Source: Variovorax paradoxus
GTDB taxonomy: Bacteria > Pseudomonadota > Gammaproteobacteria > Burkholderiales > Burkholderiaceae_C
Assembly: GCF_018614915.1 (NCBI RefSeq)
Contig: NZ_JAGGNU010000025.1
Coordinates: 1-64,000, forward strand
DNA: 64,000 nucleotides
Reading direction: 5' to 3'
The notes under the pieces are model-generated. The model saw only the letters and a list, made by a program, of their open reading frames with translations, searched no databases and was not told where the DNA came from. A program made the translations under genes and the position numbers. Position 1 is the first letter of the stretch, and every line of letters starts with the position of its first letter. This document shows, one piece after another, positions 41,626-50,532 of this stretch.

Positions 41626-42612
41626 TTACTCGGCCTTGATGCCGGCAGTCTGGACCACGCCGGCGATGGCCTTGCGCTCCTTCGCCAGATACTCGGCGAA
41701 GGCCGGGCCGGCGATCAGTTGCGGCTTCACCGCGATCTCGCCGAGCTTGCGCGCGATCTCCGGGTCCTTGAGCGTCGCGTCGAGCGCGGCCACCCACGCG
41801 GCCGTGACCACCGCCGGCGTGCCTGCAGGTGCCAGCACGCCGAGCCACGAATCCATCTCCAGCCCCTTGAGCTCCGGTGTCTCGGCGAGCGCCGGGATCG
41901 CCGGCGCACTGGGCGAACGGGCCAGCGAGGTGACGCCGAAGGCCTTGACCTTGCCATCCTTGATGAAAGGCTGTGCCAGCGTGAGCGGCAGCACCGCCAG
42001 GTCGACCTGCCCGCCCGCCACGTCGGTCAGCACCTGCGGACCCGACTTGTAGGGCACGTGCACGATGTCGATGCCGGCGCGCTGCTTGAACATCTCGGCC
42101 GTGATGTGCAGCGAGGTGCCGACGCCGTCGGTGCCGAAGTTGAGCTTGCCGGGCTGCGCCTTCGCGAGCTGGATGAGTTCGGCCGCGGTACGCGCGGGCA
42201 GCGTCGCCTTGCCGATCAGCACGAAGGGCGAGGTGCCCACCGTCGCGATGGGCATGAAATCCTTGAAGGTGTCGTAGCGCACGGCCGAGGGCGCGACCAG
42301 CGGCGCGACGTTGAGCGGGCTGGCCACCGCGAAGAGCAGCGTATAGCCGTCGGCGGGCGAGCGCGCGACCTTCTGCGTGCCGATGGTGCCGGCCGCGCCG
42401 GCGACGTTCTCGATCACCACCGGCTGCTTGAGCAGCTCGCCGAGCTTGGCGGTCAGCAGGCGGGCCGTGGCATCGACGCCGCCGCCGGCCGAGAACGGCA
42501 CAATCAGCGAGATCGGTTTGGCAGGGTAGCCCTGGGCCTGGGCGGCGCCGAAGCTGGCGCCGAGCGCGAGCGCTGCGGTGACGGAACGGAAGAAGGCGCG
42601 GGTTGCGGACAT
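41626..42612 (-). CDS. Bug-family substrate-binding protein
   Basis: A 328-residue periplasmic protein. The signal peptide ends ASFGAAQA|QG; ISLIVPFSAGGGVDATARLLTAKL and PVVIENVAGAAGTIGTQKVARSPADGYTLL are the Bug fold landmarks. It leads a GntR-controlled operon with TauE and an amidohydrolase; no TctA/B genes are near. TauE could take the place of the usual membrane partner, though that is speculation. The promoter and operator lie within 100 bp upstream. Confidence 0.92.
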   Translation of the reverse strand: MSATRAFFRSVTAALALGASFGAAQAQGYPAKPISLIVPFSAGGGVDATARLLTAKLGELLKQPVVIENVAGAAGTIGTQKVARSPADGYTLLFAVASPLNVAPLVAPSAVRYDTFKDFMPIATVGTSPFVLIGKATLPARTAAELIQLAKAQPGKLNFGTDGVGTSLHITAEMFKQRAGIDIVHVPYKSGPQVLTDVAGGQVDLAVLPLTLAQPFIKDGKVKAFGVTSLARSPSAPAIPALAETPELKGLEMDSWLGVLAPAGTPAVVTAAWVAALDATLKDPEIARKLGEIAVKPQLIAGPAFAEYLAKERKAIAGVVQTAGIKAE

Positions 42613-42670
42613 GGTCGTTTCCTCGGTCGATGGAATGAGCGGAAAAGAAAAGCACCCTGACAGTGCAAGA

Positions 42671-42700
42671 ATACTACTTGTTATGACAAGTCATAACAAG
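42671..42700 (-). promoter_or_regulatory. promoter with embedded 24-bp GntR operator
   Basis: On the minus strand, -35 TTGTTA (42694-42699) and -10 TAGTAT (42671-42676) are exactly 17 bp apart. The spacer region is filled by a perfect palindrome at 42677-42700: arms CTTGTTATGAC and GTCATAACAAG around AA. The divergent GntR/HutC-type regulator starts 39 bp away. Binding would mask both promoter boxes of the Bug/TauE/amidohydrolase operon. Confidence 0.88.
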
Positions 42701-42738
42701 CTATGCAAACCCTATGCCAATCACATCCTGGATGACGA

Positions 42739-43458
42739 ATGCCTGAACTTCCGCAATCGCTGCATGCGCAGCTGCGCGACGCACTGCGCGCGCGCATCCT
42801 CGACGGGGAGCTCGCGCCGGGGGCCAAGCTGCCGTCCGAATCCGAGCTGACCGCCGAGCACGGCGTGAGCCGGATCACGGTGCGGCAGGCCCTGGGCGCG
42901 CTGCAGGCCGAGGGGCTGATCGTCAAGCTGCACGGAAAAGGTGCCTTCGTGTCCCATCCGAAGACGGCCCAGAGCCTGAACCGCCTGCAGGGTCTGAACG
43001 AGGCGCTGGCGCTGGAGCAGCACGCGGTCAGCAGCAAGCGGCTGGCGTGGCGTGAAGTGAAGGCACCGGCCGCCGTGGCGCGGCAGCTGCAGCTTGCGCC
43101 CGGCGAGACGGTGTACCACCTGCAGACGCTGCGCTACCTCGACCGCGAGCCGCTCTCGGTCAACAACTCCTACCTGCCGCGCTTCCTGGGCGAGAAGCTG
43201 GCGCGCGTGGACTTCTCGCAGCGCGATCTGATCGAGGTCTTCGAGCACGAAGGCGGCCTCGCGATCGGCGAGGCCCAGCTCGAGATCGGTGCCGGGCTGG
43301 CGCGGCCGCAGGAAGCGAAGCTGCTTCAGCTCGCGCCCGGCTCGCCGGTGCTGCAGGTCGAGCGGCTGGTGCACGCGGCCGGCGGCGGCCCGGTGCATGT
43401 CGAACTCGCGGTCTACCGCGCCGACACCTTCCGCTACAAGCTCAGCCTGCGACGCTGA
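42739..43458 (+). CDS. GntR-family regulator (HutC/UTRA type)
   Basis: A 239-residue repressor: an N-terminal winged helix (LRARILDGELAPGAKLPSESELTAEHGVSRITVRQAL) and a UTRA effector domain from about residue 90 (FLGEKLARVDFSQRDLIEVFEHE), the fold of HutC/FarR. It faces the Bug operon across a 126-bp gap holding a 24-bp palindrome in the promoter, so it very probably represses that operon. The ligand is perhaps the compound carried by Bug and TauE. Confidence 0.93.
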   Translation: MPELPQSLHAQLRDALRARILDGELAPGAKLPSESELTAEHGVSRITVRQALGALQAEGLIVKLHGKGAFVSHPKTAQSLNRLQGLNEALALEQHAVSSKRLAWREVKAPAAVARQLQLAPGETVYHLQTLRYLDREPLSVNNSYLPRFLGEKLARVDFSQRDLIEVFEHEGGLAIGEAQLEIGAGLARPQEAKLLQLAPGSPVLQVERLVHAAGGGPVHVELAVYRADTFRYKLSLRR

Positions 43459-43473
43459 GCGGCGCGCCCGCCG

Positions 43474-43983
43474 TCAGAGCGGATGCTCGGTATAGAAGCG
43501 CCCGCCGTGGAACAGCAGCGGCGAGGCGCCCGGGTTGTGCGTGCAGCGCTCGACTTCGCCGACGAAGATCACGTGGTCGCCTTCGTCGTAGCGGCTGCGG
43601 TTGAAGCATTCGAAGCTTGCGGCCGAGCCGAGCAGCACCGGCGCGCCGCCCAGGCCTTCGCTGAAGCCGACCTCGGCCCAGCGGTCGACGTCCTTGGTCG
43701 CGAAACGCTCGGCCAGCTCCTTCTGGCTGGCGGCCAGGATGTTGATCGCGTAGTGCGAGCCGGTGCTGAGCGCCGCCATCGAGGCGGCGCCGCGCGCCAG
43801 GCTCCACAGCACCAGCGGCGGATCGAGCGAGACCGAGTTGAAGGAATTGGCCGTGAGGCCGACCAGGCTGCCGTCGGCGGCGCGCGCCGTGACGATGGTC
43901 ACGCCGGTCGCGAACATGCCGAGGGCTTCGCGGAATTCGTCGGACGTGAAAGAGGGCGGTTGCGCCTGGGCGGGAGCGGTCAC
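43474..43983 (-). CDS. flavin reductase (RutF/HpaC-like)
   Basis: A 169-residue FMN-binding split-barrel reductase: FREALGMFATGVTIVTARAADG, GLTANSFNSVSLDPPLVLWSL and GDHVIFVGEVE are standard. It would supply reduced FMN or FAD to a partner monooxygenase; none is encoded next to it, so the partner is elsewhere. The start is GTG at 43983. It converges on the GntR gene. Confidence 0.9.
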   Translation of the reverse strand: MTAPAQAQPPSFTSDEFREALGMFATGVTIVTARAADGSLVGLTANSFNSVSLDPPLVLWSLARGAASMAALSTGSHYAINILAASQKELAERFATKDVDRWAEVGFSEGLGGAPVLLGSAASFECFNRSRYDEGDHVIFVGEVERCTHNPGASPLLFHGGRFYTEHPL

Positions 43984-44014
43984 GGGGAAGCGGGGAGTGA
44001 AAGCCTATTCTGGC

Positions 44015-45244
44015 CTATCCGAAGAACCAGTATCCGACGCCGATCGCTGCTATGACACCGGCCAGTTCCGCCAGCAGCGCACACCCGACCGCATGCCGCG
44101 CGCGCTGGATGCCGACCGCGCCGAAGTACACCGCGAGCACGTAGAAGGTGGTCTCGGTGCTGCCCTGGATGGTGGCCGCGACACGCGCCGCGAAGCTGTC
44201 GACGCCCTGGCTCTGCATGGTCTCGATCAGCATCGCGCGCGCGGCGCTGCCGGAGAAGGGCTTGACCAGCGCCGTCGGCAGCGCGTCGACGAAGCGCGCG
44301 TCCCAGCCGGTGAGGCCCACGGCCCAGCGAATGCCGGCGAGCACCATGTCGAGCGCGCCCGAGGCCCGCAGAACGCCGACCGCGCACAGCATCGCGACCA
44401 AGTAGGGCAGGAGGTTCTTCGCGACATCGAAGCCTTCCTTCGCGCCTTCGATGAAGCATTCGTAGACCTTCACGCGCCGGATCGCGCCGGCCAGCAGGAA
44501 GCCGACGATGAGCCCGAACAGCGTGAGATTTCCCAGCAGCGAGGAGAGCGAGGCCAGGGCCGCCGACGAGAGCGTCGCCAGGATTGCCATGAAGCCGGCG
44601 AGCAGCAGGGCGCCGGGCAGCAGGTAGGCGAGCACTACCGGGTCCTGGAGCTTCAGGCGCTGCACGAAGGCCACCGAGAGCAGCCCGACCAGCGTGGAGC
44701 CGCTGGTCGCGATCAGGATCGGCAGGAACACCAGCGTCGGATCGGCCGCGCCCTGCTGTGCGCGGTACATGAAGATGGTGACGGGCAGCAGCGTCAGCGA
44801 GGAGGCGTTGAGCACGAGGAACAGGATCTGCGCGTTGCTCGCCGTGGTCGCGCTCGGATTGAGCGCCTGCAGCTCGCGCATGGCCTTCAGTCCGATCGGC
44901 GTGGCCGCGTTGTCCAGCCCCAGCGCGTTGGCCGCGAAGTTCATCGTGATGAGCCCGAGCGCCGGATGGCCCTTGGGCACCTCGGGCATGAGGCGGCTGA
45001 ACAGCGGCCCCAGCATGCGCGCGAGCCAGGCCACCAGCCCGGCTGCCTCCGCGATGCGCAGAAAACCCAGCCACAGCGTGAGCGTGCCGAACAGCAGCAC
45101 CATCACCTCGACCGAGAGCCTGGCCATCGCGAACAGGCTCTCGACCAGCGCAGCAAAGACGGCGGGGTCGCCGCCGACGAGCCAGCGCCAGAGCGCGGCC
45201 AGCGCCGCCGTCAGAAAGAAACCAAGCCAGAGCCCGTTGAGCAT
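44015..45244 (-). CDS. SpmA-SpmB-like (nucleoside-recognition/gate domain) membrane protein
   Basis: A 409-residue membrane protein with about ten hydrophobic segments. The N-terminal half (LFGTLTLWLGFLRIAEAAGLV, NFAANALGLDNAATPIGLKAM) matches SpmA and the C-terminal half (LPYLVAMLCAVGVLRASGALDM, QGSTETTFYVLAVYFGAVG) matches SpmB of Bacillus, here fused. In non-sporulating bacteria the role is unknown; the Gate domain suggests small-molecule transport. It is a single gene, 31 bp upstream of the flavin-reductase start on the same strand. Confidence 0.88.
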   Translation of the reverse strand: MLNGLWLGFFLTAALAALWRWLVGGDPAVFAALVESLFAMARLSVEVMVLLFGTLTLWLGFLRIAEAAGLVAWLARMLGPLFSRLMPEVPKGHPALGLITMNFAANALGLDNAATPIGLKAMRELQALNPSATTASNAQILFLVLNASSLTLLPVTIFMYRAQQGAADPTLVFLPILIATSGSTLVGLLSVAFVQRLKLQDPVVLAYLLPGALLLAGFMAILATLSSAALASLSSLLGNLTLFGLIVGFLLAGAIRRVKVYECFIEGAKEGFDVAKNLLPYLVAMLCAVGVLRASGALDMVLAGIRWAVGLTGWDARFVDALPTALVKPFSGSAARAMLIETMQSQGVDSFAARVAATIQGSTETTFYVLAVYFGAVGIQRARHAVGCALLAELAGVIAAIGVGYWFFG

Positions 45245-45286
45245 GCGCGCCGATCATAGGGGCGGTGCCGCGTTACATTGCGGCGC

Positions 45287-46855
45287 ATGCCGAAGCTCGC
45301 GAAGTTTCAGATCGCGCTGGTGCTTGTCGCTGCGATCCTGCTCGGCGGCTGCGCCACGCTGCCCCCGCCGGTGCCGGGCCCGCCGGCGTACGCGCTCACC
45401 GATGTCGCGGACACGCACCTGGGGCGCCTCGCTGCGAACGCCGCGCCGGCAGGGCAGGGCGGCCTCTCGGGTTTCCGGCTGCTGCCGGAAGCGGCCTTCG
45501 CCTTCGATGCGCGCATATCGCTGGCGCGCCATGCCCGGAAGTCGCTGGACGTGCAGTACTACCTGATCCAGAACGACGAAGTGGGCCTGTTCTTCCTGCG
45601 CGAGCTGCGCGACGCGGCGGCGCGCGGCGTGCGCGTGCGTCTCCTGATGGACGACCTCTACACCGGTGGCGAGGACGAGCTGCTCCTCGCGCTGGCCGCG
45701 CACCCGAACGTCGAGGTGCGGCTGTTCAACCCGCTGCCCTCGCGCGCGGACTCGCCGGCTGCGCGGGTGCTGTTCTCGCTGCACGATTTCAGCCGTATCA
45801 ACCACCGCATGCACAACAAGCTGATGGTGGCCGACAACAGCTTCGCAGTCTCCGGCGGGCGCAACATTGCGAGCGAATACTTCATGCGCGGCAGCGCGGC
45901 GAACTTCATCGACGTCGACGTGTTGTCCTGCGGCCCGATCGTGCACGGGATGTCCGAGGCTTTCGACCGCTACTGGAACAGCGAGCAGGTGCGGCCCGTG
46001 GGCAACGTGGTGGCCGGCGCCATGTCCGCGGAGGCCGCGCGAGGGCGCTTCGATGCGCTGTCGCGCGCCGCCTTGCCCGACGTGCCCCTGCGCCCGCGCG
46101 ACGTCATGGGCCGCGGCGCCGTGGGGCAGCAGCTCGAGACGGGCGCGCTCGAGCTCTACTGGGCCACGTCGGAGCTCTTCGTCGACGACCCGCGCAAGAT
46201 CACGCGCGGCGCGGACGCCCGCCGCGGCAGCGTGACGGAGGGCGCGCTCGGCGTGCTGGCAACGGCCCGCCGCGACGCGATGATCGCCTCGCCATATTTC
46301 ATTCCGGGCGAGCGCGGCATGGCGATGATGAGAACGGCGATGGCGCAGGGCGGCCGCGCCGAGATCGTCACCAACTCGCTGGGTGCCACCGACGAGCCGC
46401 TGGTCCATGCGCGCTATGCGCGCTACCGCGCAGACATGCTCCGGATCGGCGTGACCATTCGCGAGATCGCGCCGACGCTCGCGGGCAAGTCCGGCCGCTT
46501 CGGCGATTTCGGCCAATCGATCAGCCGCCTGCATGCCAAGCTGATGGTGATCGACGGCCAGCGCATGTTCATCGGCTCGATGAACCTCGATCCCCGTTCT
46601 GCCGCGGTGAACACCGAGCTCGGACTGGTGATCAACAGCCCCGAACTGGTCGCCGACTTCGAGAAGCTTCTTTCGAGCGTGCGGGCCAACACCGCCTATC
46701 GGCTTCGGCTTTCGCCCGACAGCGGCCATGTGCAGTGGCTCGAGTACGACGCCGACGGCAAGGACATCGTCCACGACGACGAGCCGGGCGGCCACCACTG
46801 GCTGCGCTTGCAGAACTGGCTGCTGTCGCCGCTGGTGGGCGAAGATCTCTTGTAG
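45287..46855 (+). CDS. phospholipase D-superfamily lipoprotein (cardiolipin synthase-like)
   Basis: A 522-residue protein with a lipobox (LLGGC, Cys22), so it is lipid-anchored in the envelope. Two HKD motifs mark the catalytic halves: HNKLMVAD (His176, Lys178, Asp183) followed by GGRN, and HAKLMVID (His416, Lys418, Asp423) with GSMN. It resembles ClsC-like or YmdC-type cardiolipin synthases. ATG 45287 is chosen over TTG 45278 because it gives a proper signal peptide. The PhoD gene follows at once. Confidence 0.9.
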   Translation: MPKLAKFQIALVLVAAILLGGCATLPPPVPGPPAYALTDVADTHLGRLAANAAPAGQGGLSGFRLLPEAAFAFDARISLARHARKSLDVQYYLIQNDEVGLFFLRELRDAAARGVRVRLLMDDLYTGGEDELLLALAAHPNVEVRLFNPLPSRADSPAARVLFSLHDFSRINHRMHNKLMVADNSFAVSGGRNIASEYFMRGSAANFIDVDVLSCGPIVHGMSEAFDRYWNSEQVRPVGNVVAGAMSAEAARGRFDALSRAALPDVPLRPRDVMGRGAVGQQLETGALELYWATSELFVDDPRKITRGADARRGSVTEGALGVLATARRDAMIASPYFIPGERGMAMMRTAMAQGGRAEIVTNSLGATDEPLVHARYARYRADMLRIGVTIREIAPTLAGKSGRFGDFGQSISRLHAKLMVIDGQRMFIGSMNLDPRSAAVNTELGLVINSPELVADFEKLLSSVRANTAYRLRLSPDSGHVQWLEYDADGKDIVHDDEPGGHHWLRLQNWLLSPLVGEDLL

Positions 46856-46862
46856 GAGCACC

Positions 46863-48410
46863 ATGAATCCCAATCGCCGAGACTTCCACCGCGCCGCCCT
46901 GTGGCTTGCGCTCGCCGGCTTGGCCGCACCGCTGGCCGGCTGCGCACAGGCCGCGCCGCGATGGCGCTCGAACCCCTTCACGCTCGGCGTCGCGAGCGGC
47001 CAGCCGCGGCCGGACAGCGTCGTGCTCTGGACCCGGCTGCTGCCGGATGCCGAAGACGAATCGGCCCGCAACGCGCTGCCGCCCTGTACCGTGCGCTACG
47101 AGATCTTCGGCGACGCCGCGCTGCAACGGCCGGTGATGCAAGGCGAGGTCGTGACCGACGCCGCGCGCGCCTTCAGCGTGCACGTTCTTGCAGAGGGCCT
47201 GGCGCCGCAGCGCGACTACTGGTATCGCTTCAGCTGCGGCGATGCGCAGAGCCCGGTGGGCCGCACGCGGACCGCGCCCGCGCCGGATGCGGACCTGCGA
47301 CGGCTGCGCTTCGCGCTCGCCTCCTGCCAGAACTACGAGCACGGCTTCTATGCCGCGCACCGCGAGATCGCGGGGCGCGAACTGGACTTCGTGCTCTTCG
47401 TCGGCGACTACATCTACGAGGGCAGCAGCACGCCTCCCCCCATGCGCCGGCACGGCACGCCCGTTCCGCAAACGCTGGAGGCCTACCGCGAGCGCCATGC
47501 GCTCTACAAGCGCGATGCGGACCTGCAGGCCGCGCATGCCGCGCATCCGTGGATCCTGACCTGGGACGACCACGAGGTGGTCAACGACTACGCCAGCGAC
47601 CGCGACCCGGCCTACACCGAGCCGGCGCTGTTCCTGCAGCGCCGCGCCGCGGCCTACCGGGCCTACTTCGAGCACATGCCGATTGCGCTGCCGCCGCAGG
47701 GCGCGGCGATGCGCATCCACGACTGCTACGCCTGGGGCCGGCTGGCCGAGCTGTGGACGCTGGACTGCCGCCAGTACCGCAGCCACCATGCCTGCGCCGA
47801 TCCCGCGCACGACGCAGGGCGCTCGCTGATCGGCTGCGAGGCGCTGGCGGACCCGGCGCGCAGCATGCTCGGTGCCGAGCAGTCGCAATGGCTCGCCCAT
47901 GGCCTGGCCGGTTCGCGGCGGCAATGGAAGCTGCTCGGCCAATCCACCCAGATGAGCTCCACCGGCCTGGACACGCCGCAGGGCCGCCAGAGCTGGACCG
48001 ACGGCTGGGACGGCTATCCGGAGGCGCGCCGGCAGTTGTTCCAGGGCATTGCCGATGCCGGCGTGAGCGATGTCGTCGCCCTCGGAGGCGATGTGCACCG
48101 CCATGTGGCCGCGCAGCTGCGGGTGCGGCCGAACGACCCGGATTCCGCGGTCGTGGCGAGCGAATTCGTCGGCGGCTCGATCAGCTCGCGCGGTGCGAGC
48201 CCGGCATCGATGGCACGCATGCGGCGCGACAACCCGGACGTCGTGCATGCCCGCGGCGACGAGCGCGGTTATGCGCTGATGGAGATCACGCCCGAGGCGA
48301 TGCAGTGCGAATTCCGTGCGACCGCTTACCCGGTGCCGGCGGACGCGAGCTTCCACACGCAGGCCCGTTTCGCGGTCGAGGCCGGCCGGGCTGGTGTGCT
48401 GCCGGCTTAG
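46863..48410 (+). CDS. PhoD-family alkaline phosphatase/phosphodiesterase, Tat-exported
   Basis: A 515-residue enzyme. RRDFHRAALWLALAGLAAPL then AGC (Cys27) looks like a Tat signal ending in a lipobox. PhoD marks are FTLGVASGQPRPDSVVLWTRL, the metal-binding FVGDYIYEG, WDDHEVVNDYA, and ALGGDVHRHVA. It removes phosphate from phosphodiesters or monoesters in the periplasm. It follows the phospholipase D gene by 7 bp, so the pair may recycle phospholipid phosphate. Its 3' end overlaps the next gene by 4 bases. Confidence 0.93.
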   Translation: MNPNRRDFHRAALWLALAGLAAPLAGCAQAAPRWRSNPFTLGVASGQPRPDSVVLWTRLLPDAEDESARNALPPCTVRYEIFGDAALQRPVMQGEVVTDAARAFSVHVLAEGLAPQRDYWYRFSCGDAQSPVGRTRTAPAPDADLRRLRFALASCQNYEHGFYAAHREIAGRELDFVLFVGDYIYEGSSTPPPMRRHGTPVPQTLEAYRERHALYKRDADLQAAHAAHPWILTWDDHEVVNDYASDRDPAYTEPALFLQRRAAAYRAYFEHMPIALPPQGAAMRIHDCYAWGRLAELWTLDCRQYRSHHACADPAHDAGRSLIGCEALADPARSMLGAEQSQWLAHGLAGSRRQWKLLGQSTQMSSTGLDTPQGRQSWTDGWDGYPEARRQLFQGIADAGVSDVVALGGDVHRHVAAQLRVRPNDPDSAVVASEFVGGSISSRGASPASMARMRRDNPDVVHARGDERGYALMEITPEAMQCEFRATAYPVPADASFHTQARFAVEAGRAGVLPA

Positions 48411-49219
48411 CGCCGCGGCACGTCGATCAGGAGTTCGGGCCGGAAACCCTCCTGCTCCCCCTTGCCCACGTACCCCAGGGGGTTCGCGACCACGCGGCAG
48501 CCGTCCTTCACGTAGTCGAACGCATGGTGAAGATGCCCGTGCAGCCACAGGTCGGCCTGCGGCAGCAACTCGTCGAGAGAATTGCAGAAGCCTGCCGTCC
48601 CGGGACTCAGGCCGTAGCGCGGATCGGCGCTCGCCAGCGTCGGCGCAAAGTGCGTGACCGCGACGGTCGGGCCATCGAAGGATTGGGCGAGGGCATTGCG
48701 CAGCCAAGCCTGGCACGTCAGTGAGTGCTCTCTCACGGCATCTGCCAGGAAGAGTTCGCCCGCCCGCATGGTGGCCGCTTTCTCCAGGTAGAAGTTCGCG
48801 GCGCGCATGGCCTTGCCGCGCTGCCTAAGCGCTTCAGTCATGCTGCCGTCCGGCTCGACCAATGCGTCGAAGTCGGCCCACAGCGTGGTGCCGATGAAGC
48901 GCACGCCCTCGATGACCCGGCTTTCGCGCTCCAGCCACCCGATGTCCAGCGCCTCGCAAAGCTCGCGCAGACGGTTGTGGACGGTGTCGAAATCGGCGTT
49001 GTCGTATTCGTGGTTGCCCGGCACGTAGAGCACGGGGGTGGGCCATCCGTGGTGCGGGGAGAAGCGGGTGAGGCCAAAATCGGGCTCGATCAGGCGTGAT
49101 CCCGACTGATACGAGCCGATGTCGCCGGCCAGCACCAGCAGATCGGCCCCCGCAGCCGGGGTGCCCTGAAAGCGCGGATGCGCCTCCAGGTGCAGATCCG
49201 AGAGCAGCTGAAGCTTCAT
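48407..49219 (-). CDS. metallophosphoesterase
   Basis: A 270-residue calcineurin-like enzyme: LLSDLHLEAHP (D-x-H), VLAGDIGSY, VPGNHEYDN, VTHFAPT and LHGHLHHAFDY are the five metal-binding blocks. There is no signal peptide, so it is cytosolic. Substrate unknown. The stop codon overlaps the convergent PhoD stop region by 4 bases, leaving no terminator between them. Confidence 0.92.
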   Translation of the reverse strand: MKLQLLSDLHLEAHPRFQGTPAAGADLLVLAGDIGSYQSGSRLIEPDFGLTRFSPHHGWPTPVLYVPGNHEYDNADFDTVHNRLRELCEALDIGWLERESRVIEGVRFIGTTLWADFDALVEPDGSMTEALRQRGKAMRAANFYLEKAATMRAGELFLADAVREHSLTCQAWLRNALAQSFDGPTVAVTHFAPTLASADPRYGLSPGTAGFCNSLDELLPQADLWLHGHLHHAFDYVKDGCRVVANPLGYVGKGEQEGFRPELLIDVPRR

Positions 49220-49270
49220 GCGCAGCAGTCTAGGCGAATATCCTCATGCACAACGCGCATGAAGAACGGC

Positions 49271-49298
49271 TGGAAATACTGGGGAAAACCCTTAATCT
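49271..49298 (+). promoter_or_regulatory. promoter module of the 57-residue gene (shared with 50504-50532)
   Basis: TGGAAA (49271-49276) and TAATCT (49293-49298) are 16 bp apart; between them is GGGGAAAACCC. The same layout, TGGAAG...AGGGAAACCCC-TAATAT, lies at 50504-50532, and the end of each module's TTAAT/CTAAT is exactly 48 bp from its ATG. Confidence 0.6.
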
Positions 49299-49343
49299 TG
49301 GTTCCATCACTCACTCCAGCGCAGGTTTTGGCCGCGCACCATC

Positions 49344-49517
49344 ATGTTCAGCCTTGTTGCCCAAGTGGCACGTTTCTTCCGTTTCAACGCCGTCGAGATG
49401 CCTGCGAGCCCGGCCGCAGCCCTGATGGAAAGCGCCGACCTCCGCGCCGGCGTCGATGCCCATCACGCCCAGGAACTGCGCGTCGCCGCCAGCGCCTGGC
49501 TAAGCGTCGTTCGCTGA
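49344..49517 (+). CDS. 57-residue hypothetical protein
   Basis: A small protein starting MFSLVAQVARFFRFNAVEMP and ending SAWLSVVR. The first 14 residues form an amphipathic, Arg/Phe-rich helix that may sit on the membrane. It has its own promoter module, shared with the membrane-protein gene at 50578, which argues that it is real. Its last 18 bases overlap the 3' end of the convergent LysR gene. Confidence 0.6.
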   Translation: MFSLVAQVARFFRFNAVEMPASPAAALMESADLRAGVDAHHAQELRVAASAWLSVVR

Positions 49518-50477
49518 GCCTGCGAAGGCCGTATCGGCAGAGCGCAGCAGCGCCTGCCGCAGCCATTCGTGGGCATGGCCGTGCTGCGCACGCCGATGCC
49601 AAATCGCGTCGACGTGCACCAGCGGCTGCTCGAAGGGCAGCTCGCGCAGGAGCAGCTGTTCGTCGATGCCCGTCACCTTGACGAAATGGCGCGGCAGGAC
49701 CGTGAGCAGGTCCGAATTGGCGACCACTCGCCCGGCGGTGAAGAACTGGTTGACCGTGACCACGATGCGCCGCTCGCGGCCCAGGGCCCCCAGCGTCTGG
49801 TCGATGAAGCCGTAGGGGCGCCCGGAAAAACTCACCAGCAGATGGCGCGCGGCGCAGAAGTCGTCCAGCGTCAGCGCCGAATCCGCCAGCGGATGGCCGC
49901 GGCGCATCACGCAAACGTATTCGCCGACATAGAGCCGCTGCGTCTCGAAAGGCACCGCCGCTTCGGACTGGCCACGTGCCGCCAGATGGGCAATCACGGC
50001 CGGGAAATAGCCGATCGCCATATCCACCTCCTCGTTCTCCAGCATGCGCCGGGGATCGCGGGTGGTCAGCGGCAGCACGCGCAGCGAGATCGCGGGCGCT
50101 TCCTTTTCCACGATCTGCACCAGGCCGGGGATGAGCTCGGCGGCGGTGGCATCGGCCATCGCCAGCACGAAGGTGGTATCGGCGATGCCGGCATCGAACT
50201 CACCGGGGGCCAGCGTGTGCTGCAACTGCCGCAGGGCGTCGCGCACGGTCGGCCACAGCGCCAGCGCACGCGGCGTGGGCTCCACGCCCGTGCCCGAGCG
50301 CCGCACCAGCTCGTCGCCGAGCGAATCGCGCAGGCGGCGCAGCGCGTTGCTGACGGCCGGCTGGGTGATCGAGAGATTGCGTGCTGCCCGCGTGAGGTTG
50401 CGCTCCGCCATGACCTCGTCGAAGACGCGGAGCAGATTGAGATCGAGTGTGCGGAAGTTGACGTCCATCAGTCGCAT
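49500..50477 (-). CDS. LysR-family regulator
   Basis: A 325-residue LTTR: FRTLDLNLLRVFDEVMAERNLTRAARNLSITQPAVSNALRRLRD is the DNA-binding part of the NodD/NahR/LinR branch; the effector domain begins near residue 95. ATG 50477 or 50468 are both possible. It lies between two genes with the same promoter module and probably regulates one or both; the dyad ATTAGGG-N4-CCCTAAT at 50513-50530 is in its own promoter region. Confidence 0.92.
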   Translation of the reverse strand: MRLMDVNFRTLDLNLLRVFDEVMAERNLTRAARNLSITQPAVSNALRRLRDSLGDELVRRSGTGVEPTPRALALWPTVRDALRQLQHTLAPGEFDAGIADTTFVLAMADATAAELIPGLVQIVEKEAPAISLRVLPLTTRDPRRMLENEEVDMAIGYFPAVIAHLAARGQSEAAVPFETQRLYVGEYVCVMRRGHPLADSALTLDDFCAARHLLVSFSGRPYGFIDQTLGALGRERRIVVTVNQFFTAGRVVANSDLLTVLPRHFVKVTGIDEQLLLRELPFEQPLVHVDAIWHRRAQHGHAHEWLRQALLRSADTAFAGSANDA

Positions 50478-50503
50478 GAATGATAGGCATCACGAAGATA
50501 AAG

Positions 50504-50532
50504 TGGAAGAACATTAGGGAAACCCCTAATAT
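50504..50532 (+). promoter_or_regulatory. promoter module with ATTAGGG-N4-CCCTAAT dyad
   Basis: TGGAAG (50504-50509) and TAATAT (50527-50532) are 17 bp apart and would serve as -35 and -10 boxes. The dyad ATTAGGG (50513-50519), AAAC, CCCTAAT (50524-50530) lies across the spacer and -10, a suitable LTTR target. The partner copy is at 49271-49298. Confidence 0.6.
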
